From assembly GCA_001899235.1 (NCBI GenBank), contig MKVR01000050.1, positions 242,765 to 306,764 on the forward strand: DNA of 64,000 bases, written 5' to 3'. The stretch is from Nitrosospira sp. 56-18 (GTDB lineage: Bacteria; Pseudomonadota; Gammaproteobacteria; Burkholderiales; Nitrosomonadaceae). The notes below the pieces were generated by a model, which worked only from the letters and a program-made list of their open reading frames with translations, was not told the origin of the DNA and did not search any database. Of this stretch, positions 52,307-63,187 are shown piece by piece. How positions within the stretch are numbered: position 1 is the stretch's first letter; every line of letters starts with the position of its first letter. Made by a program: the position numbers and the translations under genes.

Positions 52307-53197
52307 CTACGAAAGTAGTGCTTGAGAATGCGAATTATTATACCATAATTCATCCACGAGCGAGCGCGTATTCCGTATATTTGACTTGCTCGATGCTCCA
52401 AAAACTATTGCCTCGATATTGGGCTGCCCGCATACCCACGCGATTGCCTCTCTCGCGGGAATCGCTCCCGATGCAAACACCGACATGGCAATGGCACGGA
52501 ATTTTCTTTCGCGAAGCGCACGTTCGTACGCGTCGAACCCGCCGCACATGCGAAAACCAATTTTATTGATATTCGAGCAGACGATCGGATTCGTCAAACC
52601 GACTTCCTCGAGCGCGTCTAGCAATGCTGGCAGGTTCATTGTGATAAACCCTGGCTCGGCGTTATAGCGTGTCTTCACATGAACTGAAAAGATGCGGAAT
52701 GCTTCCTTGAAGCCTAAACCGAGCAGCAGGTCGACCACGACATTCTGCAGGAAAATGACTGGCGTGTTGAGACCTGAGAACATTTTCATTTCGGAATCGA
52801 TCAGCAACGTGGTAATACCTTCAATATCTTTCTTCGCGAACGACATGCCGCCCCGCATCGCGGCGTTGAGAAAACCTTCCGCCGGCAAAAAACGCTTGAG
52901 CGCGCCCAGCATGCCTTCCTCGGTCACGGCGTTTGCATACTTATGCGCGTATGGCATGGAAGGCATAAACGAAAAATCGCCATAGCGATCCGGATGTGCC
53001 CGCATGTGATCGCATATCAGGGTCATGCGGTCATGAGTGGTGCACATGAAAGATCTTATTCCTTCATCATAAGCATCGTCGAGCACGTCGATGATGCTCT
53101 GAATTTCCTGAAACCTGATGGATTGATCTCGTGCCTTGTCTTCAGACATATGGTTGACGCCGAAAAACTGATTATCACCGAACAATAAACGGTCCAT
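52307..53197 (-). CDS. TIM-barrel-like protein (aldo/keto-reductase-like), function unknown
   Basis: DRLLFGDNQFFGVNHMSEDKARDQSIRFQEIQSIIDVLDDAYDEGIRSFMCTTHD...; adjacent to Gfo/Idh/MocA and DUF354-like genes. Confidence 0.65.
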   Translation of the reverse strand: MDRLLFGDNQFFGVNHMSEDKARDQSIRFQEIQSIIDVLDDAYDEGIRSFMCTTHDRMTLICDHMRAHPDRYGDFSFMPSMPYAHKYANAVTEEGMLGALKRFLPAEGFLNAAMRGGMSFAKKDIEGITTLLIDSEMKMFSGLNTPVIFLQNVVVDLLLGLGFKEAFRIFSVHVKTRYNAEPGFITMNLPALLDALEEVGLTNPIVCSNINKIGFRMCGGFDAYERALRERKFRAIAMSVFASGAIPAREAIAWVCGQPNIEAIVFGASSKSNIRNTRSLVDELWYNNSHSQALLS

Positions 53198-53228
53198 GAA
53201 AAACTACTCCATCTTGATCGAGGAATTA

Positions 53229-54332
53229 TTACTGCGCCGTTTTGCGGCTGGGGAAAAAGAACCCGCGTTTCTTTGAAGGAACTTCCGGGATTACCTCACC
53301 GGGCCGGGATGCCCTTGTGGTTGCATCCGCTATTATCAGCGACATGATGTTATCGGTGACTACTGCACTCTTGAACGAGTTTACATTGTCTGCGGCGCGG
53401 TTCTCGGCGATGCACCGCACGAAATAGTCGAGCTGCGCGGAATACTCCTCTCCGCGAAGATAGAACCACACCGGTTCGGTCAGCTCCGTTGTATAGCGGA
53501 CATTCCACCCCTGATGATAATTTGGAGGGAATTGCGCCGTATCGCGTAAATAGGTCCGGCATTCCTGCCTATCCGCGTAAATTCTACCCTGTGTCCCCCA
53601 AATGTTGATTTTGGTCGTCATCTTCCGGACTGATTCATCGCTCCAGTTCACCGATAACTGAGCGCTTTTGCCGTCTTCATAATACAGGGTAGTGAAGACT
53701 TCATCATCCGTATCCTTCGAGAAAACCGAGTTCAACACGGAGCCACCCACCCCATGAGGCGACCCGAAATACCAGTTCACCAGGTCGAGCGGATGTGCGC
53801 CATAGTCATACAGGCATCCTCCTCCGGTGTGGCGCTGAGTCCGCCAGGTCGTCCCCTTGGTCTTCAGCACGACCGGACCATACGCTTCGGCCAGGATGTG
53901 CGTTACCTTTCCAATAGCGCCCAGGTCGAGCAAACGCTTTACCTCTCCGAATGCGCCAACGAAGCGGTTGTGGTAGCCCACCTGATTGACCAGCGCCTTG
54001 CTATTCGCCAGATCCGCCAATTCGCGGCCCTCTTCGGTATCGAGGCAAAAGGGCTTTTCGCAAAATACGTGGAGGTTTTTTTGTAGTGCCGCCCTGACCA
54101 TTCCCGCGTGCATGCTCGAGGGGGTGGCGATGATGACCGCATCGAGATCGACTTCTCGCAGCATGGCATCGAAATCGCTGTAAGTGGCAACCCCGGTATA
54201 TTTTTTTAGCACATCCAGCACATACCCTGTGGAATCACATATTGCCTGAATCTTCACCAGAGGATGCGTAGCGATAATTGCATAATGAGACAGGCCCATC
54301 TTTCCGAGGCCAACGACAGCAAGGCGAATCAT
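53229..54332 (-). CDS. Gfo/Idh/MocA family oxidoreductase
   Basis: IRLAVVGLGKMGLSHYAIIATHPLVKIQAICD; ATPSSMHAGMVRAALQKNLHVFCEKPFCLD. Confidence 0.93.
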   Translation of the reverse strand: MIRLAVVGLGKMGLSHYAIIATHPLVKIQAICDSTGYVLDVLKKYTGVATYSDFDAMLREVDLDAVIIATPSSMHAGMVRAALQKNLHVFCEKPFCLDTEEGRELADLANSKALVNQVGYHNRFVGAFGEVKRLLDLGAIGKVTHILAEAYGPVVLKTKGTTWRTQRHTGGGCLYDYGAHPLDLVNWYFGSPHGVGGSVLNSVFSKDTDDEVFTTLYYEDGKSAQLSVNWSDESVRKMTTKINIWGTQGRIYADRQECRTYLRDTAQFPPNYHQGWNVRYTTELTEPVWFYLRGEEYSAQLDYFVRCIAENRAADNVNSFKSAVVTDNIMSLIIADATTRASRPGEVIPEVPSKKRGFFFPSRKTAQ

Positions 54333-54351
54333 GGTTCAGCTTCCTAAAGTA

Positions 54352-55374
54352 TTATGAGTTGAGAATTTCATCCCTGACCATCTGGTAGGCGACCCTGCCT
54401 TTTTCAAGCAGGGCGCTGTTCGGCGGACGTTGCTGAGCCATGTCCAGATATCTTAACGCCTCGATCGATGTCAATTCGGGTTTATGCTCGAATGCACCCA
54501 CTGCAAGCAGATAGCGGTCGACATCCAGAAGCTCGTCCTGGTAAACAGAAATAGTTGGTATGCCCAGCACCGCCATCTCTCTTGTCATCGTGCCCCCCGC
54601 TCCGATAAACAGATCGCAATCCTGCGCGATATCGGCAATATCCAGTGCCGTGGTAACGACCCGGACGCCTGAAAACCTGGAGTCCAGATAATGCACGCCT
54701 TGTTTCTCGCCCCGTGGCAATAAAACGATGTCGACATGGTCTTTCATTCCCAAAACCAGATCGTCAAGAAAGTTACGGCTTCCTTTGTAGTATTGAGCGG
54801 TCCAGGGCTCGGGGCGAATATAAACAATCCTCCTGGAATTTTTCGCTTTCATTGTCGCGCGCCCAGATGACAACCGTTCGTCAAGCTCCCACAAATAAAT
54901 TCCTTCCTTGACGCCTGGATAATGGATCACTTTCTTCGGGTTTGCCAATTGCCTTCTCAGTTTTTCCATCCCCAGAAATTCCGGCACCATGATGGTGTGG
55001 GCACATATGAATGCCGGCACGTTGCCAACTGCATGCTCATTGTCGTTCATATAAATGGAACGTACGCGCAGCAGGCGCGAAACCGCCGGGGAGTGAAATG
55101 AACTCTGGGAAATAGATATATCGATTTCACGCTCTTCGAGAAATTTCTTCAGCTGTAAAACACGTATGGGAAACCCCAGCAGCTTGGCCGAAAGGCTGCC
55201 TCCATAATGAATTCCGACGACCTCATGCTTGAATCCGTGGAGTTCCAGCAGGGAAATGGTGTTGGCCAAAGGACGCGACGTAATGATCACCTCATGTTCG
55301 CGCTCCAGTTCACGTATCATCGTGGCGAACATGTTGATGTGAGGTGAATTCGTCAATTCAAACCAGATCTTCAA
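54352..55374 (-). CDS. DUF354 family protein (glycosyltransferase-B/UDP-epimerase-like fold)
   Basis: MKIWFELTNSPHINMFATMIRELEREHEVIITSRP; FIGAGGTMTREMAVLGIPTISVY. Confidence 0.85.
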   Translation of the reverse strand: MKIWFELTNSPHINMFATMIRELEREHEVIITSRPLANTISLLELHGFKHEVVGIHYGGSLSAKLLGFPIRVLQLKKFLEEREIDISISQSSFHSPAVSRLLRVRSIYMNDNEHAVGNVPAFICAHTIMVPEFLGMEKLRRQLANPKKVIHYPGVKEGIYLWELDERLSSGRATMKAKNSRRIVYIRPEPWTAQYYKGSRNFLDDLVLGMKDHVDIVLLPRGEKQGVHYLDSRFSGVRVVTTALDIADIAQDCDLFIGAGGTMTREMAVLGIPTISVYQDELLDVDRYLLAVGAFEHKPELTSIEALRYLDMAQQRPPNSALLEKGRVAYQMVRDEILNS

Positions 55375-55401
55375 TTCAGAAGGCTTCCGTTCGTTACAGC
55401 G

Positions 55402-56778
55402 CTATTGATAGATAAGAACAGGTTCCGGGCCTATAGTCGTCCTCGAAGAATCTCCCAGGGAATCTTCCCCGTCACCCAGCAGCCTCTGAACATGTCCCGT
55501 ACTCAAAAGCGAAGACAGATCTGCAACCAGTTCCTGATCCGTCGCCCATGCGAGCCATCCGCTTCGTCCGCCTTTCAACTGGATATTGCAAATGACAAGC
55601 TTGCCGCGCTGGGATTCGCAGGGACCTACAACCGAACCCAGCAGCCAGTTCCGGGTCTGCTGATATGCTCGAGTCATCGGTGTTGCGACACTTCCGCGCA
55701 CTGCTGCGATTCCCATCGTCGGATGCGGAGGCTCGCCATCCCAATTGAACAGATAGAAACGTCTCAGACCGTCCGAGGCGCCGAGAATCAGCGCCCTGGA
55801 AACGTAGGCTGCTCCCAGGCGATCCGGCAAAACATCTTCAAAAGAACCCTTTCTTACGCCGGGACCAATCGAAAGATCGTCTCTCGCGAAAGTAAATCCT
55901 GATTCTGTATTGAATATGGGAAGCCGATCCAGCTGATAAGTCGTCAGAATACTTCTCAGCTTCCGAGTGATGTCAGGAATTTTTTCGGGAACATCGACAT
56001 AGTAGTGAAAACTCGCAATATCGATATATTTACCTCCTCCCGCCTTGAAGAAAAAGGCCAGGCGCCGCAATCCCAGATCAGCGGAAACAAATGATGGCGA
56101 CACCACCCGGGCAGCGGGATCTTCCTCCGCAAGGACTTCCTTTGCTGCTTTGGCCAGTTCGACCAGGGCGGCCACCGTGCCACTGTAATAGCCGATCTTG
56201 GCATTGGGAGGAGCCTTCTCCAGTTCATAAAATCTCGGCTCGTTCCAGACCTCATAAAACTTGATTTTGCCTTTATAGCGGCGCGCGACGGTACGCACGT
56301 AATTTTTCCAGTCCTCTATCGATGCCGGCTCGGCAGCACAACCTTTGCACTCTTCGTCCGGCCGGGCGGAGGCCCATTGGGGGGTGCGCCCCAACGTAAA
56401 CAACAGCTCGATATTGTTACGTCCCGCTTCATCCACATACCGATCCAGCCGCTGGAAATTCCATTGTCCTTTTTGCGGCTCCAGATCATTCCACTGCACA
56501 TAAGCCCCAAATAACCGCCAGGCGCCAAAGGGCACGAAAGGCCAGGAGGACGCCCCCGCCTTATAAGGCACATCGAGGTGATGAATATGCAGTCCGAAGT
56601 ATGTGGGCGGAACCCCCGCTTTCGGATCTTCTCCTGCGAGCGGAGCGAAGGATGCCGAGGTCGACGTGCCGACAGGAGCTGTCACCTTGACGGCTGATTG
56701 CGCTATGGCGGCAGAAATAGAAACATAGAAGAAAACACCCGCTAGAACAGATGATTGAATCCATTGCCGAGGTTTCAT
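55402..56778 (-). CDS. secreted GH39/PslG-like glycoside hydrolase
   Basis: Signal peptide; LFGAYVQWNDLEPQKGQWNFQRLDRYVDEAGRNNIELLFTLGRTPQWAS; KIKFYEVWNEPRFY; PIFNTESGF. Confidence 0.82.
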   Translation of the reverse strand: MKPRQWIQSSVLAGVFFYVSISAAIAQSAVKVTAPVGTSTSASFAPLAGEDPKAGVPPTYFGLHIHHLDVPYKAGASSWPFVPFGAWRLFGAYVQWNDLEPQKGQWNFQRLDRYVDEAGRNNIELLFTLGRTPQWASARPDEECKGCAAEPASIEDWKNYVRTVARRYKGKIKFYEVWNEPRFYELEKAPPNAKIGYYSGTVAALVELAKAAKEVLAEEDPAARVVSPSFVSADLGLRRLAFFFKAGGGKYIDIASFHYYVDVPEKIPDITRKLRSILTTYQLDRLPIFNTESGFTFARDDLSIGPGVRKGSFEDVLPDRLGAAYVSRALILGASDGLRRFYLFNWDGEPPHPTMGIAAVRGSVATPMTRAYQQTRNWLLGSVVGPCESQRGKLVICNIQLKGGRSGWLAWATDQELVADLSSLLSTGHVQRLLGDGEDSLGDSSRTTIGPEPVLIYQ

Positions 56779-57641
56779 GATTCCCTCCTCCTTGAGATTG
56801 TTGCGGAGCTAACAAGCGTGTAGAGATATGGCCAGGCCCAGTACAAAAACCACAGGGGCCCGCAATGACGCCGGGTGAATACCGCCCAGGGTCCGGGAGG
56901 GCGCCCCTTCGGTCCGCAAACCAGCGACCACCTTTTTCCCAACGTCAAATTACTATCGCGAAACGTTCCTTCGTTATTATTTCGACTGCAAAACCCATGA
57001 CGGCCGCTGGCCGCAAAAATCCTAAAACCCTCCTTCCTTACCCTGAAGCCATAATCGAAATCGCCCAGACCGTGAATGAAGCTGGCTTCCAGGTTTCCCA
57101 CCTTCAAATAAACCTCGCGGGGCACGAGTACGATATTCCCGTTCATGGTTTCGCACTCCGCGTCGCCATTCAGGGGTTCGACAACGCGTGGAGTTGTCTT
57201 CTTCCACCACACGGGGAATCGGACCCCCCCATAGGTAACCGAATCAGTCGAACTATCGCGAGTCGTCCCGGCGATGACGACAGCATCACCTGTTTTTTGT
57301 GTGCACCGGGACTCGGCATCCAGCAATTCCCGGATCGCCGATCGCGTGACGAATGTGTCATCGTTAAGCCACAACACATAGTCAACCCGGTCCGCGTATG
57401 CAGCCGCCAGGGAGGACCGCATACCCCCATTCCAGTAGAGACTGCCGCTGCCATGAAGCACCCGGACCGAAGGGAAAGCTTTGCTCAATGCCTCGGCGGT
57501 TCCATCCGAGCTGCCATCATCGGTTACATACGCGCATAATTGCACCGAGGCCGGCAAGTCCGAATCAAAAATATGAGAGAGGGCCTCCAACGTCTTGTCG
57601 CGACGGTTGAAGCATGTCATCACAACACCTAGGGACGGCAT
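56775..57641 (-). CDS. glycosyltransferase family 2 (rhamnosyltransferase-like)
   Basis: LGVVMTCFNRRDKTLEALSHIFDSDLP, VTDDGSSDGTAEAL, YVLWLNDDTFV. Confidence 0.92.
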   Translation of the reverse strand: MPSLGVVMTCFNRRDKTLEALSHIFDSDLPASVQLCAYVTDDGSSDGTAEALSKAFPSVRVLHGSGSLYWNGGMRSSLAAAYADRVDYVLWLNDDTFVTRSAIRELLDAESRCTQKTGDAVVIAGTTRDSSTDSVTYGGVRFPVWWKKTTPRVVEPLNGDAECETMNGNIVLVPREVYLKVGNLEASFIHGLGDFDYGFRVRKEGFRIFAASGRHGFCSRNNNEGTFRDSNLTLGKRWSLVCGPKGRPPGPWAVFTRRHCGPLWFLYWAWPYLYTLVSSATISRRRES

Positions 57642-59065
57642 GAGGCGAGTTCCTCCGAAGAAAATTTACCCCTATCCTGTACCTGAACCCTGGAAGTCGC
57701 TGCCGCCATTGCCAGGCCGAAGAGCAGACCCTGCTCGAGCCGCGCACCATATGCCAGAAAAAACACCAGCTGCATCACCAGCGAGACCAGAAGGAACAAC
57801 CGTACACCGAACTCCGGGTTCCCGCTTCTTTTGATTTTTGATAACGCATGATAAAGACCCATGCCGGTCGCCGCCACCAGGGAGAGAAAAAGCCCCAGTC
57901 CTACCATCCCGGTTCGCAGCAACATCTGGACATAGAAATTGTGAGGCGTATATTCAGCCGAATACGAAGCGCCGAACTCCGCGATCTTGCGGTAATAACC
58001 ACTACCGAAAGGTTGGCCCAGGGCATATGTCAGGATATTCCCATCGGTCCACCATTCACTGAGCAACGCCTGCCAGCCGAGGTAACGGTCCGCAAATGAG
58101 CTATGATGTGCTGTCACTTCGGTGAAGGAGGCTTCTAATGATTCAATAAAAGAATCCAGGAAACCCAGCAGTCCCATGGGAACCAATACGGTAAATCCGA
58201 TTAGCGCGGAGATAAGAATAATTTGAGCTAGACCGGCGCGCTGCCTGCTATCGAACAAGGCAAGCAAGCCCATGCCGGCCGCCATGCTGACCCATACGGA
58301 TCGATGCATCAATCCAAAGGCGATAGCAAGGCAAATACCAGACAGGACGATCGCCCAGCGCCGCCAGAAAGAGGCCAACTCACGCACTACGATTCCTGCC
58401 TTGACAGCCTTCTGTTTAACAGGCGCCATGTTTCCCCAATCCGAGGCCCCGATGATGAGCAGCAGCAAACCAGCCTGGGCTATGAAATAGCTCTGCGCGG
58501 CATTCAGCACCCGGAATTCCCGGCCAGCGCCCACTACACGCCAGGATTCCGCAATCGCGAGACCCGCTGCGCCTGCCGCCCACCGACAAAATGCAAGAAG
58601 GATGAGTATCATCCCCCCCCAGAGCAGGTACGTAGCCAGGCGGGTAAAATTGACCTGCTCGAAGTTGAAGGAGGACGCATAGAGCGCAAGCGCCATGAAA
58701 TGGAAGAAAAATCTGAAATCAGGTGCTGCCGCCATGCCGTATTGCTTGAACCCAAGGCTCAACGGCACACTCATCAGCACGAGTAACGAAATCAGCAGCC
58801 ACTGCGGAACCCCTATGCTTTTCTGCCCGAAAACAAGCCGGGTCAGGCCAGCAAAAAAAAGTGTTATGGATATAGGGTCAAATACCTGAATATTTTTACC
58901 CATGTGCAGTATTGGAAGTCCAACCGCGATGGCATCCAGGCAGAATAAAAAGACAATGATCGCGAGCATCGCCTCAAAGGACTTGCACGCCCAAAAAAAC
59001 GAGAGTAATAAAATAATGGCAAGGAGAATAACGACGCCCATCGCAATGGAAGAAAAAACGAGCAT
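57629..59065 (-). CDS. O-antigen ligase/polymerase-like membrane protein
   Basis: 478 aa multi-TM; FGLMHRSVWVSMAAGMGLLAL; YTPHNFYVQMLLRTGMVGLGLFL. Confidence 0.87.
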   Translation of the reverse strand: MLVFSSIAMGVVILLAIILLLSFFWACKSFEAMLAIIVFLFCLDAIAVGLPILHMGKNIQVFDPISITLFFAGLTRLVFGQKSIGVPQWLLISLLVLMSVPLSLGFKQYGMAAAPDFRFFFHFMALALYASSFNFEQVNFTRLATYLLWGGMILILLAFCRWAAGAAGLAIAESWRVVGAGREFRVLNAAQSYFIAQAGLLLLIIGASDWGNMAPVKQKAVKAGIVVRELASFWRRWAIVLSGICLAIAFGLMHRSVWVSMAAGMGLLALFDSRQRAGLAQIILISALIGFTVLVPMGLLGFLDSFIESLEASFTEVTAHHSSFADRYLGWQALLSEWWTDGNILTYALGQPFGSGYYRKIAEFGASYSAEYTPHNFYVQMLLRTGMVGLGLFLSLVAATGMGLYHALSKIKRSGNPEFGVRLFLLVSLVMQLVFFLAYGARLEQGLLFGLAMAAATSRVQVQDRGKFSSEELASCRP

Positions 59066-59176
59066 TCTTTCAACCGCCCCCGGTTATCGTCCGGGCGCCA
59101 GTAACAGTGTCAATTGGCCACCGCACTGGAAACCATGTCTGGAAAGTGTTGTAGATAGCAAAATTTCGGCAACTAT

Positions 59177-60403
59177 TCACGCCAGTACACTCCGGTAAAC
59201 ACCCAGATATTGCTCCGCAGTCGCGTAGGGATCAGCCAGTTGCCAGGCCCGGTTTCGAGCTGCTTCACACTGAATGCTGATCTCTTCTGGATGCTCGAAA
59301 ATCCGCTTGATCGCCCTATAAATAGCTTTTGCATCTTTGACATCGACAAGCTGACCTGCATGCCCCCGGTCCAGCAACCAGGGCACCCCCCCCGACCGTC
59401 TTCCCGCAATGATGGGAATACCTATTGCCATGGCTTCCGCAATAGCCATTGGAAACGCCTCGGTAAGGGAAGGGTGCAAAAGCAGGGAAGCCGACTGCAT
59501 CTCCTGTAACAGATCGCGATGTTCGATCCGGCCTCTGAGCTTGATTCCTTCCAGCGGCAGATTCGCCGCGCGCAGCAGCCTTTCCGCCTTTCCCCCCGGT
59601 CCGAAATCGGGACCGTACAATCTCAATTCGCATGTACGGGAAAGCGTTTTTTCCAACTCCAGAAATGCGAGGATAGCGGGCAGCGGATTTTTAAAGCGAT
59701 TCCAATGCCCCATCACCATGGCGATCACAAATGGGGGCAAATCCTTCTCCATGCTTGGATTTTTTGATCCTTCGCATTTTTTCAGCGTCCGCAGCCAGGC
59801 CGGCAGTGGATTAGCTACGATGGTAATAGGCCGGGAAACGAGATCCGCCATGCTTTTGGCAGCGTAGCCCGAAACTGCGGTAATAGGGATGCCACTTTTC
59901 AATACCTGCCGGGCCATCATGTAGCGCCCCACGGTATAGGGAGTGGGAGTAAAACGCATGATTTCACCAGGGATATCGTGTGCCGTTGCAATCGCCGGCA
60001 AGCCGGAGCGGATTGCCACCATCGCATATTCGTAGATCCAGTGGGCATGGAGGATATCCACTCTCTCGCTTGCAACCGCTTCAGCGAGCCTCCTTCGCTC
60101 CAGGCGAAAAAAATCCCAAACCCGGCCAATGCGGCCGTGCCTCGGTAACGTGCCATTGGGACGAGAGGGACACAGCCATAGGCGAAACCCCGGCCCATCC
60201 ACGTGCCGCGGCCGGCTATCGAGGTCGAGAGTACGTTCGGAGGTAAAAGCCACCACCTCATGCCCCAATTCCAGGAATGCGGTAATCAAGGTTCCCATGA
60301 ACGGCGCTCCAGGCGTTCCCGGGGACAGGGATGCAGTGTCTGACAGATCGAGAAGATGCTGTACATCAGCGGTGCCAATCGGACCGAGAATACCGATCCT
60401 CAT
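59177..60403 (-). CDS. glycosyltransferase family 4
   Basis: [60 protein letters not shown]; 4-bp overlap with upstream gene. Confidence 0.9.
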   Translation of the reverse strand: MRIGILGPIGTADVQHLLDLSDTASLSPGTPGAPFMGTLITAFLELGHEVVAFTSERTLDLDSRPRHVDGPGFRLWLCPSRPNGTLPRHGRIGRVWDFFRLERRRLAEAVASERVDILHAHWIYEYAMVAIRSGLPAIATAHDIPGEIMRFTPTPYTVGRYMMARQVLKSGIPITAVSGYAAKSMADLVSRPITIVANPLPAWLRTLKKCEGSKNPSMEKDLPPFVIAMVMGHWNRFKNPLPAILAFLELEKTLSRTCELRLYGPDFGPGGKAERLLRAANLPLEGIKLRGRIEHRDLLQEMQSASLLLHPSLTEAFPMAIAEAMAIGIPIIAGRRSGGVPWLLDRGHAGQLVDVKDAKAIYRAIKRIFEHPEEISIQCEAARNRAWQLADPYATAEQYLGVYRSVLA

Positions 60404-62001
60404 ATTTTCGGCCTGTCCGCGTGCCAGTCGCCGCCAGCAGCAATCGATTCTATCCTCGATGCAAAAGCCTTTGGCAGCGAACTTGAAAATCGCCATAAAA
60501 CCTTTGCAAGCACCGGGGCCAGCACCCATCTGGGAGCAAACCAGAACAAAACGAGAAACAGCAGGCATTCGATTCCTGCAGCAAGACCCATCTTGCCTAT
60601 CGGGTGATGAGCTTCCGCAAGCAGTAAAGCAGCGGCGCTACTCCCCCCGGCAATGCAACTCAGCACAAGAGGGCCGCGGAAGCAAACCATCATCTCGATG
60701 GGCCGCAGTTGCAGCAAGCGGGCAACGCTAAACGCCAGCAGACATGCCCTCGCGAGATACACCGCAAAGACAACCCATGCCAGCTGGACTGCAGAAGTCA
60801 GATCCAGCGCCAACATCGCTCCTAAGAAACACAACAACACCAGCCATTGAAGCAAAGATTCGGTGCCTACACGGTTTACTCCCCACAGGAGAGGTCCGGA
60901 TACCGCGGTAATCGCATGCAGAGGCATGGCCAGGGCAAGCGGCTGCATGATCGCGATAGCTTCTCTCCACTCCTCGCCATATAAAGTAAGTATCAGAGGC
61001 TCCGCGACTATTGCGGCGGTAGCAAATACTGGCAGGGTGACAGTTGCGACAAGCGACAGGCTAGCGAGGTAAGCCGTGCGCAAAGCATGCTGGTCATTTT
61101 GCACTGCCGCGCTGGTGGGAAAAAGCACGGCCTGCAGCGTCGTAACCAGATGATTGGTCGGGTAGCGGACAAGGTTGTAGCTTACAGCATAAAGGCCCAG
61201 TGAGCGGGCGCCGAAAAACCGCGCCACAAGAAGATTGTCCAGATTCTCGATCAACCAGTTGGCAATATTGGCAGCAAGAGCGCGAATGCCGAACCACGAC
61301 AGGCGATTTTTGCTCGCGGGCCAACCTAAAGTCAGCTTATGCCTGACTTTGACAAACATCAGAATCCATGAAATCAGAAGCTGGACAAACCATGCTATAA
61401 GCATTGCCCAGGCTGTATGCAGCATCGCAGCAAGTGCAAAACCGACGAAAATCTGGCCGATGACCATGCCTGTGACCTGTGCAAATTGAATACGCTTGAA
61501 GTCGAGTGATTTTCTTAGCAATGCCAGAGAAACGGATGCGACTGTCTGAATGAAGAGTGGAACAGCCGCAAAACGCAGGTAGGATGCGGCTTCAGCGTTA
61601 CCCAGCAGAAGCGCCAGCGGTTCAGAAAACGCTATCAGCAAGCCGGAACCAAGCAAGCCGCTAGCGAAAAGAGAAGTCCAAACCCGCTGGACATCAGAGC
61701 CATTCAGGGACGGGTTTTGAATCAGAGCTGAACTCAACCCCATTTCCGCGACAACGTAGCCTACACCGACCACCATGAAACACAGGGCGAAATAGCCAAA
61801 TTCCGCCGGGCCAAGCAATCTCGCCAGGACAATTTGCGCAATCAACTGAATTATGATACGGAGCGCTACTCCGAGGTAATTCCATTTGGCGGCATTTAAC
61901 GCTAACCGGGCTATCGCGCCGCGCGATACCGCGGCCTGATGATCACCGCAGGCAGGATCAAGCGACGATTTGTTGGGCACGTAGGAAGTCTGCATATGCA
62001 C
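60400..62001 (-). CDS. polysaccharide flippase (Wzx/MOP superfamily)
   Basis: [56 protein letters not shown]; multi-TM. Confidence 0.9.
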   Translation of the reverse strand: MHMQTSYVPNKSSLDPACGDHQAAVSRGAIARLALNAAKWNYLGVALRIIIQLIAQIVLARLLGPAEFGYFALCFMVVGVGYVVAEMGLSSALIQNPSLNGSDVQRVWTSLFASGLLGSGLLIAFSEPLALLLGNAEAASYLRFAAVPLFIQTVASVSLALLRKSLDFKRIQFAQVTGMVIGQIFVGFALAAMLHTAWAMLIAWFVQLLISWILMFVKVRHKLTLGWPASKNRLSWFGIRALAANIANWLIENLDNLLVARFFGARSLGLYAVSYNLVRYPTNHLVTTLQAVLFPTSAAVQNDQHALRTAYLASLSLVATVTLPVFATAAIVAEPLILTLYGEEWREAIAIMQPLALAMPLHAITAVSGPLLWGVNRVGTESLLQWLVLLCFLGAMLALDLTSAVQLAWVVFAVYLARACLLAFSVARLLQLRPIEMMVCFRGPLVLSCIAGGSSAAALLLAEAHHPIGKMGLAAGIECLLFLVLFWFAPRWVLAPVLAKVLWRFSSSLPKAFASRIESIAAGGDWHADRPKI

Positions 62002-62935
62002 GGCCTATTCCTTCATCGAGGGGGGTTCGACTGGACCAGCCAATACGTTTCAATCGGGAAACATCCATCAGCTTTCTCGGCGTTCCGTCCGGCTTGCTCG
62101 TGTCAAAAACGATCTCCCCACTGAAACCAACCACTTTCCTCACCAACTCAGCCAGGGTCTTGATGGCAATGTCATTGCCGGCACCGATATTCACCAGCGG
62201 TGGTTCGAATCTGCCGGTTTCGGTTTCATCGCTACCCAGAAGACTGATATATTCATCATCCGGAAGCATCATCAGAAAGACGCATGCGTCGGCCATGTCA
62301 TCACTATAGAGAAATTCTCTCTTTGGGCTTCCCGTGCCCCACACAACCACTTCCCTTTTGCCTGCCTGTTTCGCCTCATGGAATTTACGGATCAGCGCAG
62401 GAATGACGTGGCTATTGTTCAAATCGTAATTATCTCCAGGACCATACAGGTTGGTCGGCATCGCAGCGAGAAACTGCGTTCCATACTGCCGGTTGTAGCT
62501 CCAGCACATTTCAATGCCAGCAATTTTGGCCAAAGCATAGGGTCGATTCGTAGGTTCCAATGGACCTGTCAGGAGATATTCTTCCTTCATCGGCTGCGGT
62601 GCCAGCTTGGGATAAATACAACTGGAGCCAAGAAACATGAGCCGTTTTGCCTGGTTCTTGTAGGCAGCATGAATGACATTGCTCTGGATGACGAGATTTT
62701 CATGGATGAATAATGCCGGGTAGCGGTTGTTGGCAAGAATCCCGCCGACCCGGGCAGCCGCGAGAAAGATATACTCCGGCCGTTCGCGTGCGAAAAATGC
62801 TTCCGTGGCAACCTGGTCCGTCAAGTCCAGTTGGGCATGGGTTCGTGCAAGAATATTGTCGTAACCCTTCTTCTGAAGGTTACGAACAATTGCAGAACCA
62901 ACCAGTCCGCGATGACCCGCAACATAGATTTTCAT
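61958..62935 (-). CDS. fcl: GDP-L-fucose synthase
   Basis: [86 protein letters not shown]. Start could be at 63034 or 62962. Confidence 0.93.
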   Translation of the reverse strand: MKIYVAGHRGLVGSAIVRNLQKKGYDNILARTHAQLDLTDQVATEAFFARERPEYIFLAAARVGGILANNRYPALFIHENLVIQSNVIHAAYKNQAKRLMFLGSSCIYPKLAPQPMKEEYLLTGPLEPTNRPYALAKIAGIEMCWSYNRQYGTQFLAAMPTNLYGPGDNYDLNNSHVIPALIRKFHEAKQAGKREVVVWGTGSPKREFLYSDDMADACVFLMMLPDDEYISLLGSDETETGRFEPPLVNIGAGNDIAIKTLAELVRKVVGFSGEIVFDTSKPDGTPRKLMDVSRLKRIGWSSRTPLDEGIGRAYADFLRAQQIVA

Positions 62936-63187
62936 ACTTGAGTCGAACGTTGTATTATTCATGATAGATGCATGGGAAACCCGTGCTTCTCCTGGTTCAT
63001 CCCTTTTGGTGATTGCGGGGTCTTCAGCCGCCATTCCATCCGCCAGATCTTCAAGCCGATCTTTGGCTCACATCCCGGTTGCCCCTGGTCCTTGGTCAGA
63101 AACTTCGAAGCTGTTCTATATTATGGCTGGCTTAGGAATGAAATATTGATGTAAGACTATATGCCCTGAGGAATTAGGGTGCCTTTA

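Noticed and set aside
56865-57539. 224-aa plus-strand ORF
   Set aside because: Antisense to the GT2 at 56775-57641.
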